Positions 37,237 to 48,453 of a DNA stretch of 64,000 bases are shown one piece after another. Position 1 is the first letter of the stretch. Each line of letters begins with the position of its first letter. The position numbers and the translations under genes are program-made. Below the pieces are notes generated by a model. That model searched no databases. It was not told the DNA's origin and saw nothing but the letters and a program-made list of their open reading frames with translations. This DNA is from Methylobacter sp. (GTDB lineage: Bacteria > Pseudomonadota > Gammaproteobacteria > Methylococcales > Methylomonadaceae): positions 124,001 to 188,000 of the forward strand of contig JAUYMY010000057.1 of NCBI GenBank assembly GCA_030699385.1, in the 5' to 3' direction.

Positions 37237-37802
37237 ATGTCAACTGCAATACCCGCACCTACTTTAGGCGACATTTTGCGCTTGTTTCAAGAAAAAGACC
37301 GTAAATTTCAGGAAACAGATTCGTATTGTTAAGGAATTATAAAGAAACCGACCTCGCTATCAAGGTAGTCAGCACCAATTTGAGTAAGTTGGGTAACCGT
37401 CTGATCGATTTCGTTGAAGAAGCGGTGCGTCCTGCTGCGGTACGCTTATTCCGCGAGTGCGGCATTGATGTGCATGAGGTGCAGCAAAATATTATCGTAA
37501 CGCGCGGGGGCGAAAGTTTAGAGCTGGATTTGTTGGTGGTGAATGATAAGGACGTCGTGGCGATTGAGTGCAAAAGCAATTTGAGCGTCGATGATGTCAA
37601 TGAGCATGAGGCCCGGTTGGCAAAGATGAAGCGGGTGTTGCCGCGCTACAAGGATAGCCGGATTTTGGGTGCGGTTGCCGGCATGGTTATTCCTGAACAT
37701 GTGGCGCTGTATGCGATACGTCGTGGTTTGTATGTTATTGGTCAGAACGGCGATCATTTGGAATTGCGTAATCAGCAGCCGTTCCGCGCTAAAGAGTGGT
37801 GA
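37237..37802 (+). pseudogene. Frameshifted DUF3782-like (PD-(D/E)XK-type) gene
   Basis: The ATG at 37237 opens MSTAIPAPTLGDILRLFQ, the typical start of DUF3782-like proteins, and runs through KFQETD before a TAA at 37330. The remaining 158 residues continue in another frame, where the family resumes with KETDLAIKVV, LGNRLIDFVEE, ELDLLVVNDKDVVAIECKSNL and VAGMVIPEHVALYA. Asp and Glu-x-Lys positions of a nuclease-like fold are present. A one-base change within the QETD repeat region explains the break. It may be a real pseudogene, a programmed slip or a sequencing error. Confidence 0.7.
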
Positions 37803-37929
37803 TTTTCTGTCGGCCTTGCCGATGTTGAGAACGGCCTGTTTTTGTGGTTTAATGCCGCTGTTTTACGTCTTAATGTGCCTCTTGTTTTATTTACATTTGA
37901 AATGAAAGGATAGTTCCGCCGCAACTTGA

Positions 37930-39299
<1,370 letters not shown>

Positions 39300-39300
<1 letters not shown>

Positions 39301-40502
39301 TGTCGCCTAGAGATATTTTAGACAGCATAGAACCGAATTTCACCAAAGGTGGGCGGTTCGAAAAGTATTACGGTCTCTATGAGATGGTCGATACTTTTAT
39401 TTATACCCCGGCTGACGTCACGCGTGGCACCACACATGTTCGCGACGGCAATGATTTGAAGCGCACCATGACTTTTGTGGTGATCGCGACGTTTTTTTGC
39501 ATTTTGATGGCTTGGTATAACACCGGCTATCAAGCCAATTTAGCCTTGGAAGCGATGGGGCTGGACAAAGCCCAGAACTGGCGCAGTATCCCGATGATGA
39601 TTTTCGGCTACAGCACGATGAACCCGTTTTCTAATCTGGTTCATGGTGCTCTGTATTTCCTGCCCATTTATATTGTCACGCTGGCTGTCGGCGGCGTGTG
39701 GGAAGTGTTGTTCGCAACCGTTCGCGGCCATGAAGTCAATGAAGGCTTTTTGGTGTCGTCAATGTTGTACACATTGATTATGCCGCCCGATATGCCTTTA
39801 TGGCAGGTGGCTTTGGGTATTTCTTTCGGTATCGTTATCGGCAAAGAAGTGTTCGGCGGCACCGGTAAAAACTTCTTGAACCCTGCATTGACTGGACGGG
39901 CGTTTTTATATTTCGCTTATCCTGCATCCATTTCCGGCGATTCGGTTTGGGTTGCGGTTGATGGTTATACCGCAGCGACGCCGTTAGGTTTGGCGGCAGC
40001 GGGCGGTCTTGAGGCGGTTTATTCAGCCAATTACAGCTGGATGCAAAGCTTTTTCGGTTTTGAGCCGGGCTGTTTGGGCGAAACTTCGACGCTGGCGATT
40101 TTAATCGGCGCGGCTTTTCTGCTCTATACCAAGGTGGCGTCTTACCGCGTCATGGGCGGCGTATTTGCCGGTATGGTATTGACTTCATTGCTGTTTAATG
40201 TAATCGGCAGCGACACTAACCACATGTTTGCATTGCCGTGGTACTGGCATTTGACTATGGGCGGTTTTGCTTTCGGTATGGTTTATATGGCCACCGACCC
40301 CGTCAGTGCGGCGATGACCGATACCGGTCGCTGGGTGTTCGGCGCTTTAGTCGGCGGTATGACCGTGTTAATCAGGGTTGTGAATCCGGCATTCCCCGAG
40401 GGTATTATGCTGGCCATTCTGTTTTCCAACATGTTCGCGCCTACGATTGATTATTTTGTCATTCAGGCCAATATCAGAAGAAGGATGAAACGTCATGCTT
40501 AA
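39300..40502 (+). CDS. nqrB: Na+-NQR subunit B
   Basis: NqrB is the main membrane subunit and carries riboflavin and a covalent FMN. The 400-residue protein is polytopic with ATTCNT-like loops, FGGTGKNFLNPALTGRAFLYF, and the flavinylation region VDGYTAATPLG, where the Thr is kept but the usual Ser-Gly before it is Thr-Ala. It ends with the DYFVIQANIRRR tail. It overlaps nqrC by eight bases. Confidence 0.97.
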
Positions 40503-41391
40503 ATGCGAACAATTCAATAAAATTTGCGTCGCCTTGGATAAGTGCGAGCGTTACCAAAAGTTTAAAGTTTACCGGGATAAAATCCTGGCTTTGACTAATG
40601 ATAGCTTAGAAAAAACCATCGCCATTGCGGTTGCTCTGTGTTTGGTGTGTGCAGTTCTGGTTTCATTTTCTGCGGTGGCGTTAAAGCCGTTTCAGGTTCA
40701 TAACAAAGAACTGGACATGAAGCAGAATATTCTTGATGTGGCCGGTTTGCTCGAAGCAGGCAGCAATATTGACCAAGCTTTTAGCGAAAAGATTGAAGCC
40801 AAAATCGTCAATCTGGAAACCGGCGATTATGTTGAAGATATGAATGCTGATGAATATGATCAACGTAAAGCGGCGAAAGATCCGGCTTTAAGTGTGACTA
40901 TCCCAAAAGATAAGGATATTGCTCATATTCGCTTTAAGGCTAAATACGCCAAAGTCTTTTTGGTTAAAGAAGACGGTGTGATTAAGTCGATTATTCTGCC
41001 GGTCAATGGTTACGGTTTATGGTCAACGTTGTACGGCTTTTTGTCGGTCGATCCAGACGGGCAAACCGTACAAAGCATCAACTTTTATGATCAAGCGGAA
41101 ACACCGGGGTTAGGCGGTGAAGTGGTTAATCCTACTTGGCGCGCGTTATGGAAAGGCAAGAAAATCTATACCGAAACTGAGCAGGCTGCATTGAGCGAAG
41201 AACCGGCATTGAGTTTGATTAAAGGCGTGGTTGATAGTGCCAAGCCGGGTTCTCAGTATCAAGTCGACGGTCTTGCCGGCGCTACCTTAACCAGTACCGG
41301 TGTGACCAATCTGGTCAGATATTGGATGAGTAAGGAAGGTTTCGCCCCGTATTTAGCTAAAGTCAGAACGGTTAAAGGAGCTCAGTCATGA
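40495..41391 (+). CDS. nqrC: Na+-NQR subunit C
   Basis: NqrC has one N-terminal membrane anchor ([20 protein letters not shown]) and a periplasmic domain with the covalent FMN site. The motif here is [14 protein letters not shown]: the flavinylated Thr is retained, and Ala replaces the common Ser. [11 protein letters not shown] and ETPGLGGEV are also typical. It starts within nqrB, and the stop overlaps nqrD. No apbE flavin transferase gene is seen in the window. Confidence 0.96.
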   Translation: MLKCEQFNKICVALDKCERYQKFKVYRDKILALTNDSLEKTIAIAVALCLVCAVLVSFSAVALKPFQVHNKELDMKQNILDVAGLLEAGSNIDQAFSEKIEAKIVNLETGDYVEDMNADEYDQRKAAKDPALSVTIPKDKDIAHIRFKAKYAKVFLVKEDGVIKSIILPVNGYGLWSTLYGFLSVDPDGQTVQSINFYDQAETPGLGGEVVNPTWRALWKGKKIYTETEQAALSEEPALSLIKGVVDSAKPGSQYQVDGLAGATLTSTGVTNLVRYWMSKEGFAPYLAKVRTVKGAQS

Positions 41392-42068
41392 GTGACATTT
41401 TAAATGATGAAACAAAAAAGGTATTAACGGCGCCGCTGGTCAATGACAATCCCATTACGTTGCAAGTTTTGGGTATTTGTTCGGCATTGGCGGTCACTTC
41501 GCAAATGTCGACCTCGCTGATTATGGCGCTGGCGTTGACCTTGGTAACGGCATTTTCCAGTGCCGCCATCAGCGCGATCCGCAACCATATTCCCAGCAGT
41601 ATTCGGATTATCGTGCAGATGACCATTATTGCGTCGCTGGTTATTGTGGTCGATCAGTTGTTGAAAGCTTTTGCTTATGATGTCAGTAAGCAATTGTCGG
41701 TTTTCGTCGGTTTGATCATTACCAACTGTATCGTAATGGGCCGTGCTGAAGGCTATGCGATGAAAAATCCGCCTTTAGAAAGTTTCATGGACGGTATCGG
41801 TAATGGTTTGGGCTACAGCTTGATCTTGATTATCGTGGCGTTTTTTAGAGAGACGTTGGGTTCAGGTAAATTATTGGGCATTGAAGTCTTCAAACTGACC
41901 AAAGATGGCGGCTGGTATGATCCTAATGGCTTAATGTTATTGCCGCCAAGTGCGTTCTTTATTATCGGTTTGATTATCTGGTCTGTGCGTCAGTGGAAGC
42001 CTAATCAAGTTGAAAAAGTAGAGTTCAAAATTATGTCGATTGCTCATGGTGAAGGAGGGCATCACTAA
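41388..42068 (+). CDS. nqrD: Na+-NQR subunit D
   Basis: A 226-residue integral membrane protein with about six segments. [17 protein letters not shown] and the cysteine-bearing [12 protein letters not shown] loop hold the intramembrane iron-sulfur ligands shared with Nqr[17 protein letters not shown] is conserved. It overlaps nqrC by four bases and nqrE by one. Confidence 0.97.
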   Translation: MSDILNDETKKVLTAPLVNDNPITLQVLGICSALAVTSQMSTSLIMALALTLVTAFSSAAISAIRNHIPSSIRIIVQMTIIASLVIVVDQLLKAFAYDVSKQLSVFVGLIITNCIVMGRAEGYAMKNPPLESFMDGIGNGLGYSLILIIVAFFRETLGSGKLLGIEVFKLTKDGGWYDPNGLMLLPPSAFFIIGLIIWSVRQWKPNQVEKVEFKIMSIAHGEGGHH

Positions 42069-42676
42069 TGGAAGCTTATATCAGTTTATTTGTTAAGGCC
42101 GTTTTTATTGAAAATCTGGCGCTGTCCTTCTTTTTGGGCATGTGTACGTTCATCGCGGTTTCCAAGAAAATCTCGACTGCGATGGGTTTAGGTGTTGCGG
42201 TGATGGTGGTGCAGGCGATTACCGTGCCGGCCAATAATCTTGTTTACCATGCCTTGTTAAAAGAAGATGCGTTATCCTGGATGGGCATCACCGGTGTCGA
42301 TTTAAGCTTTTTAGCGTTGTTAAGCTGTATCGGCATGATTGCCGCGTTGGTGCAAATTCTGGAAATGATTTTAGATAAATTCTTTCCGGCCTTGTATCAC
42401 GCCTTAGGCGTGTTTTTGCCGTTGATTACGGTGAACTGCGCGATTCTTGGCGGCAGTTTGTTCATGATTGAGCGTGACTATAATTTTGGCGAAAGCGTCA
42501 CTTACGGTGTCGGCAGCGGTCTGGGTTGGGCATTGGCGATTACGGTCATGGCGGGTGTGCGCGAAAAACTTAAATACAGTGATATTCCCGCCGGTTTGCA
42601 AGGTCTGGGCATTACTTTTATTACTGCGGGTCTGATGTCGCTTGGCTTCATGGCTTTCTCTGGAATCCAACTTTAA
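42068..42676 (+). CDS. nqrE: Na+-NQR subunit E
   Basis: The 202-residue partner of NqrD has inverted topology. [31 protein letters not shown] and [11 protein letters not shown] carry the conserved cysteines. [11 protein letters not shown] matches the family. It shares one base with nqrD and is followed by nqrF after 12 bases. Confidence 0.97.
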   Translation: MEAYISLFVKAVFIENLALSFFLGMCTFIAVSKKISTAMGLGVAVMVVQAITVPANNLVYHALLKEDALSWMGITGVDLSFLALLSCIGMIAALVQILEMILDKFFPALYHALGVFLPLITVNCAILGGSLFMIERDYNFGESVTYGVGSGLGWALAITVMAGVREKLKYSDIPAGLQGLGITFITAGLMSLGFMAFSGIQL

Positions 42677-42688
42677 GAAGGGTGTGTA

Positions 42689-43909
42689 ATGCTGGAAATT
42701 CTATTAGGGATTATTATTTTTACGGCTTTTGTCATTGCGCTGGTGTTTGTGATTATTGGTGCAAAAAGCAAATTGGTCGCGGAAGGCGATGTTGAAATCC
42801 TGATCAATGATGAAAAGAAAATTCATGTGCCTGCGGGTTCTAAGCTATTAACGGCGCTGGCTGATAACGGCTTGTTCGTTTCCTCGGCTTGCGGCGGCGG
42901 CGGTACTTGCGGTCAATGCAAGGTGAAGGTGCATTCAGGCGGCGGCGAAATTTTACCGACTGAGTTGAGCCATATCACCAAACGTGAAGCGGCTGAAGGC
43001 GAGCGCCTTTCTTGCCAGGTTTCGGTTAAACATAACATGAGCATTGAAGTTGAAGACGATGTCTTCGGCGTTAAAAAATGGGAATGTACGGTTAAATCGA
43101 ATCACAACGTGGCGACCTTTATTAAGGAGCTGGTGCTGCAATTGCCTGAAGGCGAAGAAATTAACTATCGCGCCGGCGGCTACATTCAGATTGAATGCCC
43201 TGCCTACGTCGCTGAATACAGTGATTTCAATGTCGAAGAACGTTTCCGCGATGATTGGGATAAGTTCAATTTGTGGCGTTTTGTGTCTGATGTCAAAGAG
43301 CCTACCTTACGCGCTTATTCGATGGCAAGTTATCCTGAAGAAAAAGAAATCATGTTGAACGTGCGTATTGCGACGCCGCCTCCGGGCGCGCCGGATAGCG
43401 TACCGCCCGGCATTATGTCTTCTTTTATCTTTAACCTGAAACCCGGCGATAAATGTATTGTTTCCGGGCCTTATGGTGAATTTTTCGCCAAAGACACGCA
43501 AAATGAAATGGTCTTTGTCGGCGGCGGTGCGGGTATGGCGCCGATGCGTTCACATATCTTCGATCAATTACGCAGGCTGAAATCCAAGCGTAAAATGAGC
43601 TTTTGGTATGGTGCGCGTAGCAAACGCGAAATGTTCTATGTGGAAGATTTCGATATGCTGGCTAAAGAAAATGACAATTTTGAATGGCATGTGGCATTGT
43701 CAGATCCGTTACCGGAAGATAATTGGACAGGCTATACCGGCTTTATTCACAATGTATTATTTGAAGAATACATTAAGAATCATCCGGCTCCTGAAGATTG
43801 TGAATTCTACATGTGCGGGCCGCCAATGATGAACTCGGCGGTGATTAAAATGTTGCTGGATAACGGCGTCGAGCCGGAAAATATCTTCCTGGATGATTTT
43901 GGCGGATAA
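42689..43909 (+). CDS. nqrF: Na+-NQR subunit F (NADH-oxidising)
   Basis: NqrF takes electrons from NADH. The 406-residue protein has one N-terminal membrane helix, a plant-type 2Fe-2S domain with [14 protein letters not shown], an FAD domain with RAYSMASYP, and a NADH domain with [12 protein letters not shown] and the C-terminal [10 protein letters not shown]. It ends in IFLDDFGG, as in Vibrio. An AAGAAGGGTG site precedes the start. Confidence 0.97.
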   Translation: MLEILLGIIIFTAFVIALVFVIIGAKSKLVAEGDVEILINDEKKIHVPAGSKLLTALADNGLFVSSACGGGGTCGQCKVKVHSGGGEILPTELSHITKREAAEGERLSCQVSVKHNMSIEVEDDVFGVKKWECTVKSNHNVATFIKELVLQLPEGEEINYRAGGYIQIECPAYVAEYSDFNVEERFRDDWDKFNLWRFVSDVKEPTLRAYSMASYPEEKEIMLNVRIATPPPGAPDSVPPGIMSSFIFNLKPGDKCIVSGPYGEFFAKDTQNEMVFVGGGAGMAPMRSHIFDQLRRLKSKRKMSFWYGARSKREMFYVEDFDMLAKENDNFEWHVALSDPLPEDNWTGYTGFIHNVLFEEYIKNHPAPEDCEFYMCGPPMMNSAVIKMLLDNGVEPENIFLDDFGG

Positions 43910-43965
43910 GTAATGTTGCTGTTTTATCCTTTTTTTAGAAGAATAAAAGAGCAAGCAGCAACGAT

Positions 43966-44003
43966 AACGAGGAGCGCGGTTAAACCCGGTTCCTCGTTTT
44001 TTT
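43966..44003 (+). terminator. Terminator after nqrF
   Basis: AACGAGGA (43966-43973) pairs with TCCTCGTT (43991-43998), with an inner GC-rich stem and seven T residues after. nqrM starts 32 bases downstream, so some readthrough is expected. Confidence 0.8.
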
Positions 44004-44034
44004 ATTGTCAGTTTTAACAATAGAGGGTGAGGCT

Positions 44035-44229
44035 ATGGTTTATTTTCTAGTGACCTTTGTGTTTATGGCTTTTGTCATTGCCATTATGGCCGTAGGTGTT
44101 ATTTTTGGCAGACGCGCCATTAAGGGATCATGTGGCGGTGCCGCGAATAACGCGGATTGTGTTTGTGTGGAAAAATGTGATAAAAGAAAGAAGTTGGAAG
44201 CTGAAGCTCGCTTGCATCAAGGATCGTAG
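44035..44229 (+). CDS. nqrM: Na+-NQR maturation factor NqrM
   Basis: The 64-residue protein has one membrane helix (VTFVFMAFVIAIMAVGVIFG) and four cysteines in CGG..CVCVEKC. That is the DUF539/NqrM pattern. NqrM is needed to put the iron centre into NqrD/NqrE. ATG 44035 follows GAGGGTGAGG; the frame extends to 44005 without a ribosome site. Its place after nqrF is standard. Confidence 0.92.
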   Translation: MVYFLVTFVFMAFVIAIMAVGVIFGRRAIKGSCGGAANNADCVCVEKCDKRKKLEAEARLHQGS

Positions 44230-44269
44230 CTTAGGATTATTACAATAATAAATAACGCAGGAGTTCATT

Positions 44270-44665
44270 ATGTTAGCGAAAATTGCTATCGCAGATTACA
44301 TGTCGAAAAGATTGGTGCTGTTAACCGAGGATACCAATGTGGTCGACGCTGTCAAACAATTGCTGGATCATAAAATCACCGGTGCGCCTGTTGTCGATCA
44401 GCGCGGCCACTTATTGGGTATGTTTTCCGAAAAAGATGTGATGCGGATTGTGCTGGAAACAGTTTACAACCAGAGCATGAGTGGCAAAGTCGGCGATTAT
44501 ATGAGTACAGATATTATTAGTGTTGACGCTGAATCCAGTATTGTCGATTTGGCAGAAAAGTTTGAGCAGACTACGGTCAGGAGTTTTCCTGTATTTCAGG
44601 ATAATGAATTGGTCGGGATTGTGAGCCGCACCGATGTATTAAGAGCTTTGGCTGTACATAATTGA
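44270..44665 (+). CDS. CBS-domain-pair protein
   Basis: The 131-residue protein is two CBS motifs: YMSKRLVLLTEDTNVVDAV through GMFSEKDVMRIV, and YMSTDIISVDAESSIVDLA through GIVSRTDVLRAL. Such stand-alone pairs bind adenine nucleotides and regulate partners. No catalytic domain is present. It starts after a CAGGAG site 40 bases beyond nqrM. Its target is unknown. Confidence 0.9.
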   Translation: MLAKIAIADYMSKRLVLLTEDTNVVDAVKQLLDHKITGAPVVDQRGHLLGMFSEKDVMRIVLETVYNQSMSGKVGDYMSTDIISVDAESSIVDLAEKFEQTTVRSFPVFQDNELVGIVSRTDVLRALAVHN

Positions 44666-44694
44666 GCAGTGTAGGCGTCTAATGGCCTAAATAT

Positions 44695-46155
44695 ATGCAA
44701 ACCTTTTATTGGCACGATTACGAAACCTTCGGCATTGATCCTCAACGAGATCGGCCGGTGCAGTTTGCCGGTCTGCGCACTGATGTTGATTTTAATATTG
44801 TAGATGAGCCGCTGGTTATTTATTGCAAGCCGGCTTTGGATTGCTTGCCTCATCCGGATGCGTGTTTAATCACCGGCATTACGCCGCAACTGGCTGAGCA
44901 AAAAGGTGTTTGTGAGGCGGAGTTTATTCGTCAGATTCACGCTCAATTAGCCCAGCCGAATACCTGTACGCTGGGTTATAACAGTCTTCGTTTTGATGAT
45001 GAAGTGACCCGCAATTGTTTGTACCGCAATTTTTACGATCCTTATGCGAGGGAGTGGCAGAACGGCAATTCGCGCTGGGACTTGATTGATGTGGTTAGAG
45101 CGGCTAGAGCCTTGCGCCCGGAAGGCATTGTTTGGCCGGTCAGTGATGAAGGTAAGCCCAGTTTTAGATTGGATCAGCTCACGGTGGCGAATAATATAAG
45201 CCACGATGCGGCGCATGATGCGCTGTCCGATGTTTATGCCACGTTGGCAATTGCCAAGTTGGTTAAGCAAGCCCAACCCAAACTCTATCAATTTTTGTTG
45301 CAGCATCGTGTCAAAGCTGAGGCGCTTAAACTGCTGCAGCTGGGTAGTTTTAAACCGGTGGTGCATATTTCGGGCAAATACCTGGCGGCTAAAAACTGTC
45401 TTGCGGTAGTGTTGCCTGTGTGTAAACATCCAACTAATACCAACGGCGTGGTTGTTTATGATCTGTCGGTTGATCCCGAGCCTATGCTTAATTTATCGGT
45501 CGAAGACATTCGTCAACGGATTTTTACCGCGACTGCCGACCTGCCGGAAGGCATGGCAAGAATCCCATTAAAAACTGTGCATATCAATAAATGTCCAGTT
45601 TTAGCGCCCATTTCTGTGATTAGGCCGGAAGATGCGCAGCGCCTGGAAATAGATTTGGCGCTCTGTTTGGTCAACATCAATAAAATTAAAGCGGCCAAAG
45701 GTTTGGCTGAAAAATTGGCGGAGGTGTTTAGCGCTCAGTTCTGCGGCGAACAAGAGTGCGATCCTGATTTGGCTATTTATAGCGGCGGATTTTTTTCGGA
45801 CAGCGACAAAAAACAGATGAATAAGATACAGGCTATGCCGCCTGAGCAATTAGCCGCATCTTCCATTAAATTTTCCGATAGCCGTCTGCCGGACATGCTG
45901 TTTAGATACCGCGCCCGAAATTATCCGGAAACATTGGCTGCCGAGGAGTTGTTAAAATGGTACGGATTTTGCCGAAATCGATTGCTGGGTCGTCAGGCGG
46001 GAGGCGGCATTGTGCTGGATGATTATTTTGGTCGCTTGGTAAAAATGCGTGCCGATGCCACTGTCGATACACCGCTTATTGACGCCTTGGAAGCTTATGG
46101 GCATGAGAAAATGACTGTGTTGGGCATGGATATTGAAATAGAGCTTGCCAAATAA
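44695..46155 (+). CDS. sbcB: Exodeoxyribonuclease I
   Basis: ExoI degrades single-stranded DNA 3' to 5' and helps in recombination and mismatch repair. The DnaQ-type motifs are FYWHDYETFGIDP (ExoI), LGYNSLRFDDEVTR (ExoII) and HDAAHDALSDVYAT (ExoIII). An SH3-like domain and ExoI C-terminal domain follow. Length 486 residues is near the E. coli protein. The tRNA promoter overlaps its last codons. Confidence 0.96.
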   Translation: MQTFYWHDYETFGIDPQRDRPVQFAGLRTDVDFNIVDEPLVIYCKPALDCLPHPDACLITGITPQLAEQKGVCEAEFIRQIHAQLAQPNTCTLGYNSLRFDDEVTRNCLYRNFYDPYAREWQNGNSRWDLIDVVRAARALRPEGIVWPVSDEGKPSFRLDQLTVANNISHDAAHDALSDVYATLAIAKLVKQAQPKLYQFLLQHRVKAEALKLLQLGSFKPVVHISGKYLAAKNCLAVVLPVCKHPTNTNGVVVYDLSVDPEPMLNLSVEDIRQRIFTATADLPEGMARIPLKTVHINKCPVLAPISVIRPEDAQRLEIDLALCLVNINKIKAAKGLAEKLAEVFSAQFCGEQECDPDLAIYSGGFFSDSDKKQMNKIQAMPPEQLAASSIKFSDSRLPDMLFRYRARNYPETLAAEELLKWYGFCRNRLLGRQAGGGIVLDDYFGRLVKMRADATVDTPLIDALEAYGHEKMTVLGMDIEIELAK

Positions 46156-46172
46156 AGGGAATGCTCTATAAT
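46145..46172 (+). promoter_or_regulatory. Promoter of the initiator tRNA / nusA operon
   Basis: TTGCCA (46145-46150) and a perfect TATAAT (46167-46172) are 16 bases apart, followed by a GC-rich AGCCC discriminator typical of stringently controlled stable RNA promoters. The tRNA begins 13 bases later. Confidence 0.75.
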
Positions 46173-46185
46173 AGCCCAAATCAAT

Positions 46186-46262
<77 letters not shown>

Positions 46263-46317
46263 TATATAAAACTGCATGGATGCAGGAGTTAGTGCAACGT
46301 AAGGATTGGTTGTAGAG

Positions 46318-46338
46318 AACCCCGTTTTGGGGTTTTTT
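46318..46338 (+). terminator. Terminator 1 between tRNA-fMet and rimP
   Basis: AACCCC-GTTTT-GGGGTT with six T residues. It lies about 55 bases after the tRNA and would partly stop transcription before rimP. Confidence 0.75.
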
Positions 46339-46387
46339 ATTTTCTGGGCTTTGGTTATTTAAAAGCTCTTAGTTGGTTATTAATGGA

Positions 46388-46410
46388 AGAGCCGTCGGCT
46401 CTTTTTTTTT
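46388..46410 (+). terminator. Terminator 2 just before rimP
   Basis: AGAGCC-GTC-GGCTCT runs into nine T residues, 24 bases upstream of the rimP ATG. The tight hairpin and long T-tract make a strong intrinsic terminator, placed as an attenuator of the rimP-nusA operon. Confidence 0.8.
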
Positions 46411-46433
46411 GTGCGAAAGTAAGTGAGGATAAA

Positions 46434-46934
46434 ATGAAACAGGCTCCTGAGCATTTGGTTAATCTGATTGAGCCAATTGTTGAAGGTTTAGGTTATGAAT
46501 GCGTCGGCATTGAATATAATCCACATCCTAAACATGGTCTGTTAAGAATCTATATCGATAGTGATAATGGAATCCTGGTTGAGGACTGCTCTAAAGTCAG
46601 TCATCAAATCAGTGGCGTTCTGGATGTCGAAGACCCGATTCAAGGTAACTATCAGTTAGAAGTGTCTTCGCCGGGCGAAGATAGGCCCTTTTTTAAAGTG
46701 AGCCAGTTTGAGCGTTACATTGGCAGTATGGCGTTCATTCATTTATTTAAAGCCATAAACGGCCGCAGAAAAATTAACGGCCTGATAGAAAAAGTTGAAG
46801 GCGAAGTGATTACGCTTCAGGAAGGCGATGAGGTTTTTGATGTTCCTTTTAGCGCGATGAGCAAGGCGCGCTTGATCCCTGAATCTCGTGTATTAAATCA
46901 AAGTATTGAAAAAGGAGGGCGTGGTGGCAAATAA
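46434..46934 (+). CDS. rimP: Ribosome maturation factor RimP
   Basis: RimP helps assemble the 30S subunit. ATG 46434 follows GTGAGGATAAA and gives 166 residues with [41 protein letters not shown] and [11 protein letters not shown], the two-domain RimP pattern. The frame upstream to 46383 runs through the terminator hairpin. The gene overlaps nusA by 11 bases. Confidence 0.96.
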   Translation: MKQAPEHLVNLIEPIVEGLGYECVGIEYNPHPKHGLLRIYIDSDNGILVEDCSKVSHQISGVLDVEDPIQGNYQLEVSSPGEDRPFFKVSQFERYIGSMAFIHLFKAINGRRKINGLIEKVEGEVITLQEGDEVFDVPFSAMSKARLIPESRVLNQSIEKGGRGGK

Positions 46935-48441
46935 AGAAATTTTGTTGGTGGTTGATGTTTTTTCTAATGAAAAGGATATTGAAAAAGAAGTTGTTTTCCA
47001 GGCCATTGAGTCCGCATTAGAAGCGGCTACAATCAAACGCCACGCGAATCAAATTAAAGCCCGTGTTTGCATTAACAGAAAAACCGGCGATTATGTCACT
47101 TACCGAGTGTGGGACGTAGTTGATGCGAATAGTCAAATTGATGGCGATGTCGAGTTTCCGGAAACGCAAATATTGTTGGAAGTGGCGCGCTTTGATAATC
47201 CGGATGCTCAAATCGGCGATGTCATTGAAGAAGAAATTGAATCAGTCGATTTCGGCCGTATCGCAGCACAGACTGCTAAACAGGTTATTATTCACAAGGT
47301 TCGTGAAGCCGAGCGTAAGAAAATTGTCGACGCTTATAAGAGCCGTGTCGGCGAGTTGATTACCGGTATCGTAAAACGTATCGAAAAAGGCAGTGTCTAT
47401 CTGGATTTGGGCGGCCATGTTGAGGCTTATATTGCCAAAGAAGACATGATTCCCCGCGAAGCGATACGCATCGGCGACAGAATTCGGGGCTATTTGAAAG
47501 ACGTGCGTTTAGAGCCGCGCGGCCCGCAATTGTTTGTTAGCCGTACCGCGCCGGAATTGTTGATTGCGCTGTTCCGGCTTGAAGTGCCGGAAGTGGGCGA
47601 AGGTTTGATTGAAGTTATGGGTGCGGCGCGAGATCCCGGTTCCAGAGCCAAGATTGCGGTTAAAGGCAATGATCCGAGGCTTGATCCAGTCGGCGCTTGT
47701 GTCGGCATGAGAGGGTCGAGAGTGCAGTCGGTTTCTAACGAGCTGGCTGGCGAGCGTGTTGATATTATCCTGTGGAATCAAAGTGAAGCTCAGTTTGTGA
47801 TTAATGCAATGTCGCCTGCTGAAATTCAGTCTATCGTTATCGACGAAGACAAACACAGTATGGATTTGGCTGTCGGTTCAGACAATTTGTCTCAAGCAAT
47901 CGGCCGAGGCGGTCAAAATGTGCGTCTTGCCACCCAGTTAACCGGCTGGGAATTGAATGTTATCGATGCGTCCAAGGCAGAGCAAAACAGTGAAGCCGAA
48001 GCGGATAAGATTAAGCGGTTATTTGTTGAGCAACTGGATGTGGATGAAGACATCGCCATGATCCTGGTTGAGGAAGGTTTTAATACGGTCGAAGAAATTG
48101 CCTACGTTCCGGTCAGCGAAATGTTGGAAATTGAAGGCTTTGATGCCGATTTGGTGGATACCTTGAGAAGCCGCGCTAAAGATGCGTTGCTGATTAGCGC
48201 TATTGCTGCTGAAGAAAAAATAGAAACAGCCGAGCCTGCACAGGATTTGCTGGAAATGGAAGGCATGGACAGGGATTTGGCTTATGATTTGGCAGGTCAT
48301 GGCATTATTACGATGGATGATTTGGCGGAACAGGCAATAGATGATTTATTGAATTTTCCGGGAATAAATGAAGACAGGGCGGCAAAGTTGATTATGAAGG
48401 CGCGTGAGCCTTGGTTTGCTGAGGAACAGGCGAGTAGGTAA
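46924..48441 (+). CDS. nusA: Transcription factor NusA
   Basis: NusA binds RNA polymerase and modulates pausing, termination and antitermination. Domains in order: N-terminal polymerase-binding ([20 protein letters not shown]), S1 ([19 protein letters not shown]), two KH ([36 protein letters not shown]) and two C-terminal acidic helix-hairpin repeats. I chose GTG 46924, five bases after AAGGAGG; GTG 46921 is too close to it. The start lies inside rimP, so translation is coupled. Confidence 0.97.
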   Translation: MANKEILLVVDVFSNEKDIEKEVVFQAIESALEAATIKRHANQIKARVCINRKTGDYVTYRVWDVVDANSQIDGDVEFPETQILLEVARFDNPDAQIGDVIEEEIESVDFGRIAAQTAKQVIIHKVREAERKKIVDAYKSRVGELITGIVKRIEKGSVYLDLGGHVEAYIAKEDMIPREAIRIGDRIRGYLKDVRLEPRGPQLFVSRTAPELLIALFRLEVPEVGEGLIEVMGAARDPGSRAKIAVKGNDPRLDPVGACVGMRGSRVQSVSNELAGERVDIILWNQSEAQFVINAMSPAEIQSIVIDEDKHSMDLAVGSDNLSQAIGRGGQNVRLATQLTGWELNVIDASKAEQNSEAEADKIKRLFVEQLDVDEDIAMILVEEGFNTVEEIAYVPVSEMLEIEGFDADLVDTLRSRAKDALLISAIAAEEKIETAEPAQDLLEMEGMDRDLAYDLAGHGIITMDDLAEQAIDDLLNFPGINEDRAAKLIMKAREPWFAEEQASR

Positions 48442-48453
48442 GGGGTATGAAAA

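Noticed and set aside
35329-37802. Larger genomic island or prophage around the IS element
   Set aside because: No integrase, tRNA attachment site or phage genes were found; flanks are core genes.
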